A stretch of DNA of 64,000 nucleotides. Source: JANPCX01 sp031431125. GTDB lineage: Bacteria > Pseudomonadota > Gammaproteobacteria > Burkholderiales > Burkholderiaceae_C. Below are positions 35,727-44,651 of the stretch, one piece after another. The stretch lies in NCBI GenBank assembly GCA_031431125.1, contig JANPCX010000012.1, positions 7,597 through 71,596 on the forward strand, written 5' to 3'. The notes under the pieces were generated by a model. That model did not search any database, was not told the origin of the DNA, and worked only from the letters and a program-made list of their open reading frames with translations. Position 1 is the first letter of the stretch. Each line of letters begins with the position of its first letter. The position numbers and the translations under genes were made by a program.

Positions 35727-36194
35727 ATGGCCTTAGATGTGATTGATATCCGTATATTGTCCGAACTCCAGAAGGATGGCTCACTCAGCAACGTGGAGTT
35801 GGCGCGGCGGGTGCATCTCTCGCCGTCGCCTTGCCTGGTCAGGGTGAAGGCGTTGGAGACCCAGGGCGTGATCCAGCGGTACGTGGCACTCACCAACCCA
35901 AAGGCTTTGGGGCTGGGCCTGAATGTGTTCATATCTGTGAGCCTGAAAGAACAATCCAAAGAAGCGCTCGCCGAGTTCGAGCGACGGATTGCCGAACACG
36001 ACGAGGTGATGGAGTGCTACCTGATGTCTGGTGACAGCGACTACCTGCTTCGTGTCGCCGTGGCCGACATTGGTGCCCTGGAACGTTTCATCCTCGATCA
36101 GCTGTCACCCATCCCGGGGCTGGAAAAAATCCGCTCCAGCTTCGCGCTCAAGCAGGTTCGATACAAAACGGCGCTGCCCTTGCCTGCTCACTGA
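35727..36194 (+). CDS. Lrp/AsnC family regulator, divergent from the mdeB-like gene
   Basis: 155 residues from ATG 35727, the usual Lrp length. The DNA-binding region is IDIRILSELQKDGSLSNVELARRVHLSPSPCLVRVKALE, and the RAM effector domain follows (YLMSGDSDYLLRVAVADI). An earlier in-frame start at 35640 would add about 29 AT-rich-encoded residues not typical of the family. It is divergent from the E1 gene across an AT-rich gap of about 104 nt and overlaps the 3' end of the convergent methionine gamma-lyase gene by 47 nt. Likely senses an amino acid such as methionine and controls the adjacent genes; inference from mdeR. Confidence 0.87.
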   Translation: MALDVIDIRILSELQKDGSLSNVELARRVHLSPSPCLVRVKALETQGVIQRYVALTNPKALGLGLNVFISVSLKEQSKEALAEFERRIAEHDEVMECYLMSGDSDYLLRVAVADIGALERFILDQLSPIPGLEKIRSSFALKQVRYKTALPLPAH

Positions 36195-37401
36195 GTGCGG
36201 CCATGGCCATGACCACATCGAGCGCTTGCTCGATGTCAGCCGCGATGTCGCCCAAGTCTTCCAGTCCAACCGACAAACGCACCAGGCCTTCGCTGATGCC
36301 GTGGGCGGCACGCTCTTCAGGCGTGTAGGTCGAGTGGGTCATGCTCGCCGGGTGTTGGGCCAAGCTTTCGGCATCCCCCAGGCTGACAGCGCGGGTGATG
36401 AGATGCAAAGCATCCATGAAACGCACACCCGCTTGCAGCCCGCCATGCAGCTCAAACGCAACCATGCCCCCGAATTGGCTCATTTGGCGTTTGGCCAGCT
36501 CGTGTTGGGGAAAGCTTGGCAGACCGGGAAAGTGAACCGCGCTCGTGGCTGGATGGCGCTCCAGCAATTCCGCTATTTTTTGGGCGTTCTGGCAGTGGCG
36601 GTCCATGCGCAGCGTGAGCGTCTTGAGGCCACGCATCACTTGCTGAGCGTCGGGGGCACTCATCACGGCACCCGTCATGTCTTTCAGACCATAGAGGCGC
36701 ACATGTTTGGCCAGCTCGGCGTCTGCGAAGACGGCCGCGCCCGCCGTCAGGTCACCGTGCCCCCCCAGGTACTTGGTCATGGAATGCAAGCTCACGTCAG
36801 CACCCAGCACCAGGGGTTGCTGCAAGTAAGGCGTGCAGTAGGTGTTGTCCACCACCAGCTTGGCACCACCACGGCGAGCGATTTTCGCCACCGCAGCAAT
36901 ATCAACCAAGCGCATATTGGGGTTGGCCGGTGATTCGCAGTAGACCACCTTGGTCTTGACACTCATGGCTTGTTCCACTTGAGCCAAATCACTCATGTCG
37001 ACATGGCGCACCGTCACGCCAAACTTGGTCAGCCCATGCGTCATGAACGAGAACGTGCAGCCATACAAGGTCAGGTCGGCCAAGACTTCATCGCCGGGCT
37101 CCAGCATGGACCACAGCGTGGCGGCAACGGCCCCCATGCCTGAACCGAACACCACCGCTGCGGCGCCTTGCTCCAGACTGGCCAGACGTCCCTCCAGCAG
37201 CGCCAGAGTCGGATTGGAAATGCGCGTATAGAAGTAACCCGGCTCTTCACCCGAGAAGCAGCGGCCACCGTAGGCGGTGTCAGGAAATGCGAACGTGGCC
37301 GAGGTGTACAGCGGTGGCACCAGCGCACCCTGGTGGTCGAGTGGGTTGTAACCGTGGTGGATGGCGCGGGTGCTGAAACCACCGGATTTTTGCTGACTCA
37401 T
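36148..37401 (-). CDS. mdeA: Methionine gamma-lyase
   Basis: 417 residues of the Cys/Met metabolism PLP-dependent family. PLP-Lys210 is in SMTKYLGGHGD, and Cys115 in TLYGCTF occupies the position of the active-site Cys that marks true methionine gamma-lyases (Cys116 in P. putida). The stretch LVVDNTYCTPYLQQPL and the C-terminal SLGDAESLAQHPASMTHS also agree closely with that enzyme. It splits methionine into methanethiol, ammonia and 2-ketobutyrate in the cytoplasm. The E1 gene at 32959 would use the 2-ketobutyrate. It is divergent from a second Lrp regulator. Confidence 0.93.
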   Translation of the reverse strand: MSQQKSGGFSTRAIHHGYNPLDHQGALVPPLYTSATFAFPDTAYGGRCFSGEEPGYFYTRISNPTLALLEGRLASLEQGAAAVVFGSGMGAVAATLWSMLEPGDEVLADLTLYGCTFSFMTHGLTKFGVTVRHVDMSDLAQVEQAMSVKTKVVYCESPANPNMRLVDIAAVAKIARRGGAKLVVDNTYCTPYLQQPLVLGADVSLHSMTKYLGGHGDLTAGAAVFADAELAKHVRLYGLKDMTGAVMSAPDAQQVMRGLKTLTLRMDRHCQNAQKIAELLERHPATSAVHFPGLPSFPQHELAKRQMSQFGGMVAFELHGGLQAGVRFMDALHLITRAVSLGDAESLAQHPASMTHSTYTPEERAAHGISEGLVRLSVGLEDLGDIAADIEQALDVVMAMAALSEQARAAPFCIEPA

Positions 37402-37516
37402 GGAGGGCTCCTCAACAGATTCTCGGGTTTTGATATGAGAAATTTTGAACCTTCCACAGCAGAATTATTTTGCAATTAATCGACATTAAACGCAAAAATA
37501 TGGAAAATTATCTCTT

Positions 37517-37522
37517 TATAAT
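37517..37522 (+). promoter_or_regulatory. Probable -10 box for the second Lrp-type regulator
   Basis: TATAAT lies 26 nt before ATG 37548 in a strikingly AT-rich 146-nt divergent gap. A partial Lrp-like site (37460-37474, 11 of 15 against the E. coli consensus YAGHAWATTWTDCTR) lies upstream. No good -35 is seen, which fits an activator-dependent promoter. Confidence 0.45.
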
Positions 37523-37547
37523 CTGAATTCTTAAAATATTTAACCTT

Positions 37548-38015
37548 ATGAGTTTTTCTCCAGATGCGGTCGACCGCCAACTGCTCAGCGCTTTGCAAAA
37601 AAACGGCCGCACCACCGTGGGCGAATTGGCCGAGCTGGTGTCCTTGTCGCCATCGCCCTGTTGGCGACGCGTACGCCAGCTCGAAGAAAGCGGCATCATC
37701 GCTGGGTACCACGCGCGGCTTGACCGCCAATTGCTGGGTTACAGCGTATTAGGTTTCGTTCACCTCGCCATGCACGACCATACCCAGGAAAAGGCCGATG
37801 CCTTCGAACGGGAGGTGGTGGCGCTGCCGCAGGTTTTGTCCTGCCACAACCTATCCGGCCGCTTCGACTACCAACTGGAAGTGGTGGCGCAGGATTTGGA
37901 AACCTTCTCCGAATTTGTGCGCAACAACATCCGGGGTTTGACAGGCGTGCGTGAAATCTCAACCAGCTTCTCACTCAAGGAGGTCAAGCGCTCCAGCGAA
38001 CTACCGGTGCGTTGA
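37548..38015 (+). CDS. Lrp/AsnC family regulator, divergent from methionine gamma-lyase
   Basis: 155 residues with helix-turn-helix VDRQLLSALQKNGRTTVGELAELVSLSPSPCWRRVRQLE and a RAM domain (CHNLSGRFDYQLEVVAQDL). It is related to, but clearly different from, the Lrp protein at 35727. By position and family it best matches MdeR, the activator of methionine gamma-lyase in P. putida. Having two such regulators around one methionine-degradation pathway is unusual. Ligand inferred to be methionine or a product. Confidence 0.88.
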   Translation: MSFSPDAVDRQLLSALQKNGRTTVGELAELVSLSPSPCWRRVRQLEESGIIAGYHARLDRQLLGYSVLGFVHLAMHDHTQEKADAFEREVVALPQVLSCHNLSGRFDYQLEVVAQDLETFSEFVRNNIRGLTGVREISTSFSLKEVKRSSELPVR

Positions 38016-38140
38016 GTGGTCAAGTAGATCAATGACATCACCGAATTCGAAGACATCGACTGCACGAACCACGAGGGCTTGCCAACCTGGGTGATGGCTG
38101 GCACGCCTGGACCAATCATTCAACGACGCAGGAGAAGGCC

Positions 38141-38920
38141 ATGCCCCGTTTTGCCGCCAACCTCACCATGCTGTTCAACGAGGTGCCTTTCCTCGAACGC
38201 TTTGAGCGCGCAGCGCAAGCAGGTTTTTCTGCAGTGGAGTGCCAGTTGCCCTACGGTTTCGAGGCACAGCACATTCAACAGCGCCTGAGTGCTCACGGCT
38301 TGCGCATGGTGTTGCACAACCTGCCCGCGGGTGATTGGCAAGCGGGTGAACGTGGCATTGCTTGTTTGCCCGACCGCGTGGATGAATTCAAAGCCGGCGT
38401 GGCACAAGCGATTGTTTATGCACAGGTGCTGAGGGTGCCGCAACTCAATTGCCTGGCTGGCATCGCGCCCCCTGGCGTTGGCGAGCAGGTACTGCACCGC
38501 ACCTTGGTTGAGAACCTGCGCTATGCAGCCACAGAACTGCAACACGCGGGCTTGAAACTGCTGATCGAACCCATCAACACTTTCGACATTCCCGGTTTTT
38601 ATGTGAAGCGCACCTTGCAAGCCATTCAAATCTTGGACGAGGTGGGCGCAAGCAATGCCTTTGTTCAGTACGACACCTACCACGCGCAGCGCATGGAGGG
38701 CGAATTAGCCGCCACGCTCCAAACTCACTTGCCTCGCATCGGACACCTTCAAGTGGCCGACAACCCCGGCCGTCATGAGCCAGGTAGCGGCGAAATCAAC
38801 TTCGCTTTTTTGTTTGCCCACCTGGACCGCATTGGCTACCCGGGTTGGGTAGGGTGCGAATACCACCCAGCGCACAACACAGAAGCGGGTTTGGTGTGGC
38901 GCGATAAGCTGCGGGCATGA
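38141..38920 (+). CDS. hyi: Hydroxypyruvate isomerase (Hyi family)
   Basis: 259 residues of the xylose-isomerase-like TIM-barrel family. Diagnostic blocks include MPRFAANLTMLFNEVPFLERFE at the start, LIEPINTFDIPGFY (metal-binding Glu) and WVGCEYHPA (second Glu). The enzyme interconverts hydroxypyruvate and tartronate semialdehyde in glyoxylate use; OtnI-type 2-oxotetronate isomerases are close relatives and cannot be excluded. Its stop overlaps the glycerate kinase start by 4 nt (ATGA). Confidence 0.87.
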   Translation: MPRFAANLTMLFNEVPFLERFERAAQAGFSAVECQLPYGFEAQHIQQRLSAHGLRMVLHNLPAGDWQAGERGIACLPDRVDEFKAGVAQAIVYAQVLRVPQLNCLAGIAPPGVGEQVLHRTLVENLRYAATELQHAGLKLLIEPINTFDIPGFYVKRTLQAIQILDEVGASNAFVQYDTYHAQRMEGELAATLQTHLPRIGHLQVADNPGRHEPGSGEINFAFLFAHLDRIGYPGWVGCEYHPAHNTEAGLVWRDKLRA

Positions 38921-40203
38921 AACCAACGAACATCGAACCACACGCCCTGCTGCGCAGTATGTTCAACGCAGCCATCGCCAGCGCCCAACCAGCGTTGTGT
39001 TTGCCGCCTCATCTGCCTACGCCGCCCAAGGGACGTGTGGTGATCATCGGCGCGGGAAAAGCATCAGCGGCGATGGCGGAGGCGGCAGAAAACGCTTGGA
39101 CCGGGAACGAGGCTGATCTTTGCGGCTTGGTGGTTACGCGTTACGGCTACAACGTCCCCTGCAGGCACATTGAAGTGGTCGAAGCCGCGCATCCCGTGCC
39201 CGATGCGGCTGGGCTGGCCGCTGCCGAGCGAATGTTGAAACTCGTGTCTGACCTGAATGAAGACGACCTGGTGCTGTGTTTGATCTCCGGCGGCGGCTCG
39301 TCGCTGCTGCCCTTGCCGGCACCGGGGATGTCGCTGCAAGACAAACAAAACTTGAATCGCGAACTGCTGCGCTGCGGCGCCACGATCGGTGAGATGAACA
39401 CGGTGCGCCGCCACCTCTCGGCCATCAAAGGCGGGCGACTGGCCGCCGCCTGCCATCCGGCCCGTGTGCTCACCTTGTTGATTTCCGACGTGCCGGGCGA
39501 CAACCCCATCGACATCGCCTCCGGCCCCACGGTCGCAGACCCCACCACCTGTGCAGATGCACTGGACATCGTGCGCCGATTCGGCATCACCTTGCCAGCG
39601 GCCGCCCGTGAACATTTGGAAAGCGGCCGGGGCGAGACCATCAAACCGAACGACCCGCGTTTGGCCCGCGCAGAGTGGAGGATGGTTGCCACGCCGCAGC
39701 AAGCGCTTGAAGCGGCCGCACAAGTGGCTCGCGACGCCGGCGTCAAAGCCTACATTCTGGGCGATGCGTTAGAGGGCGAAGCCCGGGACGTCGGCAAGGT
39801 GCTGGCCGGCATCGCCCTGCAAGCGGCCAACCGGGGCCAACCCTTTCAAACGCCCTGCGTGTTGCTCTCGGGCGGCGAAACCACCGTCACGCTGCGCGGC
39901 CAGGGCCGCGGGGGCCGCAACGTGGAATGCCTGCTGTCCCTGGGTTTGGGTTTGGGCGGCCACCCGCGCATCCATGCTTTGGCGGGTGACACCGATGGCG
40001 TGGACGGACAAGAAGAAATCGCCGGAGCACTGCTGGCGCCGGACTCCCTGGCACGGGCTTGGGCGCTCGGCATCAAACCCCAGGACGCGCTGGCCAACAA
40101 CGACGGGCACGGGTTTTTTGCGGCACTTGGCGACGCCGTGGTCACTGGCCCCACCCTCACGAATGTCAACGACTTCCGGGCCATCTTGGTACAAGCCACT
40201 TGA
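38917..40203 (+). CDS. Glycerate 2-kinase, MOFRL type (TtuD/GckA family)
   Basis: 428 residues. N-terminal DUF4147/GckA domain with VVIIGAGKASAAMAEAAE, LISGGGSSLLPLPAPG and NTVRRHLSAIKGGRLA. The C-terminal MOFRL motif region has LSGGETTVTLRGQGRGGRNVE and GDTDGVDGQEEIAGA. Older databases name this family TtuD 'hydroxypyruvate reductase', but characterised members are glycerate 2-kinases. With hyi it makes a C2/C3 acid branch feeding 2-phosphoglycerate. Glyoxylate carboligase and tartronate semialdehyde reductase are not in the window. Confidence 0.9.
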   Translation: MKPTNIEPHALLRSMFNAAIASAQPALCLPPHLPTPPKGRVVIIGAGKASAAMAEAAENAWTGNEADLCGLVVTRYGYNVPCRHIEVVEAAHPVPDAAGLAAAERMLKLVSDLNEDDLVLCLISGGGSSLLPLPAPGMSLQDKQNLNRELLRCGATIGEMNTVRRHLSAIKGGRLAAACHPARVLTLLISDVPGDNPIDIASGPTVADPTTCADALDIVRRFGITLPAAAREHLESGRGETIKPNDPRLARAEWRMVATPQQALEAAAQVARDAGVKAYILGDALEGEARDVGKVLAGIALQAANRGQPFQTPCVLLSGGETTVTLRGQGRGGRNVECLLSLGLGLGGHPRIHALAGDTDGVDGQEEIAGALLAPDSLARAWALGIKPQDALANNDGHGFFAALGDAVVTGPTLTNVNDFRAILVQAT

Positions 40204-40389
40204 TACCTGGGTTCGGACACGCCCTTTTCGACATGGTTCAAGCCTGCCGAAGTTGCAAGAGTTCGCCCTGTTTCCAGGTTGCCGACATGAAATTCCCACA
40301 AAAGTGCCCGCCGCAGGTAGGATGAAGCCACTGTCCTGGTCGTGCCCAATGTCCCGTGAGCGCGGCCTGCATCAAGAAAGGAGACCGCC

Positions 40390-40992
40390 ATGCGCCAAAC
40401 CACCTTGATGATTGCCGCCGCCGTGCTCGGCCTCGCCGCTGCGGTACCCACCTGGGCGCAAAACGGCTTGCTGGTGCCCCCTGCCACGACACATTGGCCA
40501 CAGTGGCAAGGCCGATTGGCCTTGGGCCTGAGCACGCAGAACTTGAACGACAGCACCCGATTGCGTGGCAGTTTGTTGGGCGACTACTACTTCTACCGCC
40601 ACCCCATGACCTCACCCACATCCCCGCTGGGAGGTTTTCGTGCCACCAGCGGCCTTATGTTTGGGAACACCACACATCGACTGCTGACTGGCCTGGGATC
40701 GGATTTGCCCTCCGGACATGGACTGGGACTCAGTCGTGCCTTATCAGGTCTGCAGCCGTCCAGCTTGTCCAGTGAAAACGACAACACCGCCAGCTACTTG
40801 GGTCTGGGGTACACGCTCGTTTCTCTGCGCGGCGGCTGGGGTCTGAGCGCCGACATAGGTTTAGCGGGCACCGCCCGCGCCAACACGGGGTTAGGAGGTG
40901 GGCCCAGTCTCGGAAGGAGCGGCTTGGAAGACAGCCTGCGGGATTTGCGTTTAACGCCGCTGCTGCAGTTGGGCCTGAGTTATTCGTTCTGA
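40390..40992 (+). CDS. Predicted outer-membrane beta-barrel-like protein of unknown function
   Basis: 200 residues. A clear signal peptide (MIAAAVLGLAAAVPTWAQ) follows a strong ribosome site (AAAGGAG). The mature part is Gly/Ser/Leu-rich with alternating patterns and ends LQLGLSYSF; a terminal Phe is the usual signal for outer-membrane insertion by the Bam complex. I recognise no family beyond small OmpW/porin-like barrels. It stands alone, 186 nt after the glycerate kinase. Confidence 0.65.
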   Translation: MRQTTLMIAAAVLGLAAAVPTWAQNGLLVPPATTHWPQWQGRLALGLSTQNLNDSTRLRGSLLGDYYFYRHPMTSPTSPLGGFRATSGLMFGNTTHRLLTGLGSDLPSGHGLGLSRALSGLQPSSLSSENDNTASYLGLGYTLVSLRGGWGLSADIGLAGTARANTGLGGGPSLGRSGLEDSLRDLRLTPLLQLGLSYSF

Positions 40993-41169
40993 GGCCGGCG
41001 CAGGAGGATGAAAACCTTCTGAGCAGCCTCGTGCTGGGTCACGATGGTCAGCTATCCAAGTCGCCGTGTGGGGTTTTGAGTGATTTATAGGTCGACCCCC
41101 GAGGCCAACCGGTAAACTTCAGTCCTGATTTCCCCTTCCACTTTGCCCCACCCCTGGAGGCATCCCGCC

Positions 41170-41487
41170 ATGAATGACGTTCAGCAAAAAATCGACACCC
41201 TTGTTAAATCAAACCGCGTGGTTCTGTTCATGAAGGGCAGTGCCCAGTTTCCAATGTGCGGTTTTTCGGGCCGCGCGGTGCAAATCCTCAAGGCCTGTGG
41301 TGTGGGTGACCTCACCACCGTGAACGTTCTTGAAGACGAAGGCGTGCGTCAGGGCATCAAAGACTATGCCAACTGGCCCACCATTCCGCAGCTCTACATC
41401 AATGGCGAATTTATTGGTGGCTCCGACATCTTGACCGAGATGTACCAAGCGGGTGAGCTGCAGCAAATCCTTGGCAGCAAAGCCTAA
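41170..41487 (+). CDS. grxD: Grx4-family monothiol glutaredoxin
   Basis: 105 residues with the CGFS active site (Cys30) in PMCGFSGRAVQ, then WPTIPQLYI (cis-Pro) and GEFIGGSDI (glutathione-binding). GrxD-type proteins carry [2Fe-2S] clusters and deliver them to client proteins in the cytoplasm. I chose ATG 41170, with CTGGAGG 9 nt upstream; an ATG at 41143 is 27 nt earlier. Followed 6 nt later by ubiX. Confidence 0.95.
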   Translation: MNDVQQKIDTLVKSNRVVLFMKGSAQFPMCGFSGRAVQILKACGVGDLTTVNVLEDEGVRQGIKDYANWPTIPQLYINGEFIGGSDILTEMYQAGELQQILGSKA

Positions 41488-41493
41488 GTCGCA

Positions 41494-42066
41494 GTGAGCG
41501 ACAAGGCCCCGCGCATCGTCGTCGGCATCACCGGCGCCACGGGTGCGCTCTACGGCGTGCGTTTGCTGGAGCGCCTGAAGCTTCTGGGTGCACAAACCCA
41601 CCTCATCGCCAGCCCTGCAGGTGTGCTCAATGTGCACCATGAACTGGGCCTGGACCGCAACGCCCTGGAGGCCCTGGCCGACGTGGCTTACAACCCGGCC
41701 GATGTCGGTGCGGCACTGGCCAGCGGTTCCTTCGCAACACACGCCATGGTGGTGGCCCCTTGTTCGATGAAGAGCCTGGCCGCCATCGCCCACGGCCTGT
41801 CCGACAACCTGCTCAGCCGCGCCGCCGATGTCACTTTGAAAGAGCGTCGCCGCTTGGTGCTCATGGTCAGAGAAACCCCCTTCAACCTGGCCCACCTGCG
41901 CAACATGACTTCCGTGACCGAGATGGGCGGCATCATCTTTCCGCCCCTGCCTGCCTTCTACCACCGGCCGCAAAGCATTGACGACTTGGTCAATGACACG
42001 GTGGAGCGGGTGTTGGCATTGTTGGGGATGGCGCAGGCGGCGCCGAAATCCTGGTCGGGGCTGTAG
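41494..42066 (+). CDS. ubiX: Flavin prenyltransferase UbiX
   Basis: 190 residues with GTG start. The FMN-binding start IVVGITGATGALYGVRLLE and VAPCSMKSLAAIAHG are typical. UbiX makes prenylated FMN for the decarboxylase UbiD in ubiquinone synthesis. The gene is 6 nt after grxD. GTG at 41494 is the only suitable start in the short gap. Confidence 0.93.
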   Translation: MSDKAPRIVVGITGATGALYGVRLLERLKLLGAQTHLIASPAGVLNVHHELGLDRNALEALADVAYNPADVGAALASGSFATHAMVVAPCSMKSLAAIAHGLSDNLLSRAADVTLKERRRLVLMVRETPFNLAHLRNMTSVTEMGGIIFPPLPAFYHRPQSIDDLVNDTVERVLALLGMAQAAPKSWSGL

Positions 42067-42095
42067 CGGGGCAAAGTAGGCCAGCAATTGGCCCA

Positions 42096-42740
42096 TCAAG
42101 CCCCCGCCACAAACTCCCAACCCTTCCTCGCCCCAAACACCAAATCGGGATACTCCGCCCGCCCGCGGCTGCCGTTGTAGCGGCCCAGCCCCATGAAGAG
42201 GTCGCCTTTTTCGCGGTCCAGGTAGTGGCGAAGAATGACGCAGCCAAAACGCAAATTGGTGGGCATGTGGAAGAGCCGGGTGGGGTCACTGTCGCCGATG
42301 ACGCGGGTCCAGAACGGCATCACCTGCATATAACCGCGTGCACCGGCGCTGCTGATCGCGTATTTGCGAAAACCACTCTCGACCTGAATCAAACCCAAGA
42401 CCAAATCGGTTTCCAGACCAGCCCGTTTGCTCTCGTACCAAACCGTCTCCAAAAACTCTACCCTGGCCACGTTTTCGGGCTTGCGTTTTTTCAGACGCTG
42501 GCTCATTTCGCCCAGCCAACGCAAGTAGGAGATGCGTGAGGCGGTGTCGGTAAAACTCGGCTTGGGCGGCGCGCTGTTGGCAATAGAAGCTGACAGTGCG
42601 GAGCGCACCGAATCGGCCATGTCTTCTTCAACCTGAGCGCCCGCTCGAGTGCTCTGCGGCCATGTGGCCAAGAGTGGTGAAGCGGCCAGCGCAAGAGCAG
42701 ACCGGCGTGTCAGCGCCGGACGGAGAGCAGTTCCACTCAT
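42096..42740 (-). CDS. Lytic transglycosylase (SLT domain) periplasmic protein
   Basis: 214 residues from ATG 42740. The N-terminal signal contains twin Arg (TRRSALALAASPLLATWPQS), so Sec or Tat export is possible. The SLT domain has the catalytic Glu in LGLIQVESGFRKYAISSAGARGYMQVMP and the conserved GRYNGSRGR. It cleaves glycan strands of peptidoglycan. It overlaps the stop of proS by 4 nt, so translation is coupled to proS. Confidence 0.88.
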   Translation of the reverse strand: MSGTALRPALTRRSALALAASPLLATWPQSTRAGAQVEEDMADSVRSALSASIANSAPPKPSFTDTASRISYLRWLGEMSQRLKKRKPENVARVEFLETVWYESKRAGLETDLVLGLIQVESGFRKYAISSAGARGYMQVMPFWTRVIGDSDPTRLFHMPTNLRFGCVILRHYLDREKGDLFMGLGRYNGSRGRAEYPDLVFGARKGWEFVAGA

Positions 42741-44482
42741 TTTTGCAACTGCGCCTTCAATTCGGCCAACACCGCATCCACGGGGATGGTGCGCGCGGCA
42801 GCTTCGCGGCGGCCTTGCAATTCGACTTGGCGCTCTTTGAGGCCGCGGTCCGAGATGACCACACGCCAAGGCACGCCTATCAATTCCCAGTCGGCAAACA
42901 TGGCGCCGGGACGCTCGCTGCGGTCGTCGAGCATCACGTCCACTCCCAACGCCAGCAGTTCATCGTGCAAGGTTTGCGCCGCGGTTTGCACCTCGGCCGA
43001 GCGATCAAACCCAATGGGGCAAATCACCACCGCAAACGGCGCCATGGCCAGCGGCCAAATGATGCCGCGTGCGTCGTGGTTTTGCTCGATGGCCGCACCG
43101 AGCAAACGTGTGACACCGATGCCGTAGCAGCCCATCTCCATGAGTTTGGGTTTGCCGGTTTCGTCCAAGAAGCTGGCATTCATGGCCGCGCTGTACTTGG
43201 TGCCCAAATAGAAAACATGCCCCACTTCGATACCGCGTTGAATGGCCAGCGGTCCCTTGCCGTCGGGCGAGGGATCGCCTTCAACCACGTTGCGGATGTC
43301 GGCGACGAGGTGTGGCTCAGGCAAATCACGGCCCCAGTTTGCGCCGGTGTAATGAAAGCCCGCTTCGTTCGCGCCGCAAATGAAGTCGCTCATCGCGGCC
43401 ACGGTGCGGTCGACGATGACCTTCACAGGTTTGCTCAAACCTATCGGCCCCAGGTAACCTGGCTTGCAGTTGAAATGGTCTTCTATCTCAGCCACCGTGG
43501 CAAAACGATGCCCGTCTTTCAAACCGGCCATCTTGCTGACTTTGACTTCGTTGAGCATGTGGTCGCCACGCAGCAGCAGCAGCCAAATGGTGGTTTTGAG
43601 CACGTCGCCCGCTTCGTTTTTTTCGTCGGTCGCCAACACCAGGGATTTCACAGTCTGCGCCAGCGGCACGCCCAGCAACTCCGCTACATCGTCACAGGTG
43701 CTCTTGCCAGGGGTCGGCGTTTTGGTCAGCTGCTTTTCGGCTGAGCCGCGCTGCGCGATCAAACTGACGGCCTCTGCCAACTCAATGTTGGCGGCAAAGT
43801 CAGACTGCGGGCAATACACGATGGCGTCTTCCCCGGTGTCGGCAATCACCTGGAACTCGTGGGAGCGGTCGCCGCCAATGGCGCCGGTGTCCGCCGCCAC
43901 CGCACGAAAGGTCAGTCCCATGCGCTCAAAAATGCGCACGTAAGCGGTAAACATGCGGTCGTAACTTTTACCGGCCGCCTCGACGTCTCGGTCAAACGAG
44001 TAGGCGTCTTTCATCGTGAACTCACGCCCTCGCATGATGCCGAAGCGGGGGCGTCGCTCGTCGCGGAATTTGGTTTGGATGTGGTAGAAATTTTTCGGCA
44101 GCTGTTTGTAGCTGCGCAACTCTTGTCGAGCGATGTCGGTGATGACTTCTTCGCTGGTGGGTTGGATGATGAAGTCGCGGTCGTGGCGGTCTTTCACACG
44201 CAGCAACTCCGGCCCCATTTTTTCGAAACGCCCCGTCTCTTGCCACAGCTCGGCGGGCTGCACCACTGGCATCAGCAACTCCACCGCGCCCGCACGGTTC
44301 ATCTCGTCACGAATGATGCCTTCCACCTGGCGGATCACACGCAAGCCCATGGGCATGTAGTTGTAAATGCCGGCGCCCAACCGTTTGATCATCCCGGCTC
44401 GCATCATCAGTTGATGGCTGACAACCTCAGCATCAGCGGGCGCTTCTTTGAGGGTAGAGATAAAAAACTCGGTGGCTTTCAT
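42737..44482 (-). CDS. proS: Prolyl-tRNA synthetase
   Basis: 581 residues, the bacterial long type with the editing (INS) domain. Motifs include GMIKRLGAGIYNYMPMG, RDERRPRFGIMRGREF (motif 2) and GIGVTRLLGAAIEQNHD (motif 3). The insertion domain spans about residues 230-400. It charges tRNA-Pro, including the tRNA at 49782 if that is functional. Confidence 0.97.
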   Translation of the reverse strand: MKATEFFISTLKEAPADAEVVSHQLMMRAGMIKRLGAGIYNYMPMGLRVIRQVEGIIRDEMNRAGAVELLMPVVQPAELWQETGRFEKMGPELLRVKDRHDRDFIIQPTSEEVITDIARQELRSYKQLPKNFYHIQTKFRDERRPRFGIMRGREFTMKDAYSFDRDVEAAGKSYDRMFTAYVRIFERMGLTFRAVAADTGAIGGDRSHEFQVIADTGEDAIVYCPQSDFAANIELAEAVSLIAQRGSAEKQLTKTPTPGKSTCDDVAELLGVPLAQTVKSLVLATDEKNEAGDVLKTTIWLLLLRGDHMLNEVKVSKMAGLKDGHRFATVAEIEDHFNCKPGYLGPIGLSKPVKVIVDRTVAAMSDFICGANEAGFHYTGANWGRDLPEPHLVADIRNVVEGDPSPDGKGPLAIQRGIEVGHVFYLGTKYSAAMNASFLDETGKPKLMEMGCYGIGVTRLLGAAIEQNHDARGIIWPLAMAPFAVVICPIGFDRSAEVQTAAQTLHDELLALGVDVMLDDRSERPGAMFADWELIGVPWRVVISDRGLKERQVELQGRREAAARTIPVDAVLAELKAQLQK

Positions 44483-44651
44483 GGGCGGGTTGCTGCTGGA
44501 CAGTTCAGTGGGAAGGGGGCACGCGCGGTGGTCTGGATGGGGTATTGAGCGACGTAACAGGACGTACGGACCGCTCAGGTAAACCCGCGACAGGCTTGAT
44601 TCCTGTCATGGCGGTGCAATAATGATTTCAACTAAAAATTTGGGGTTGATT

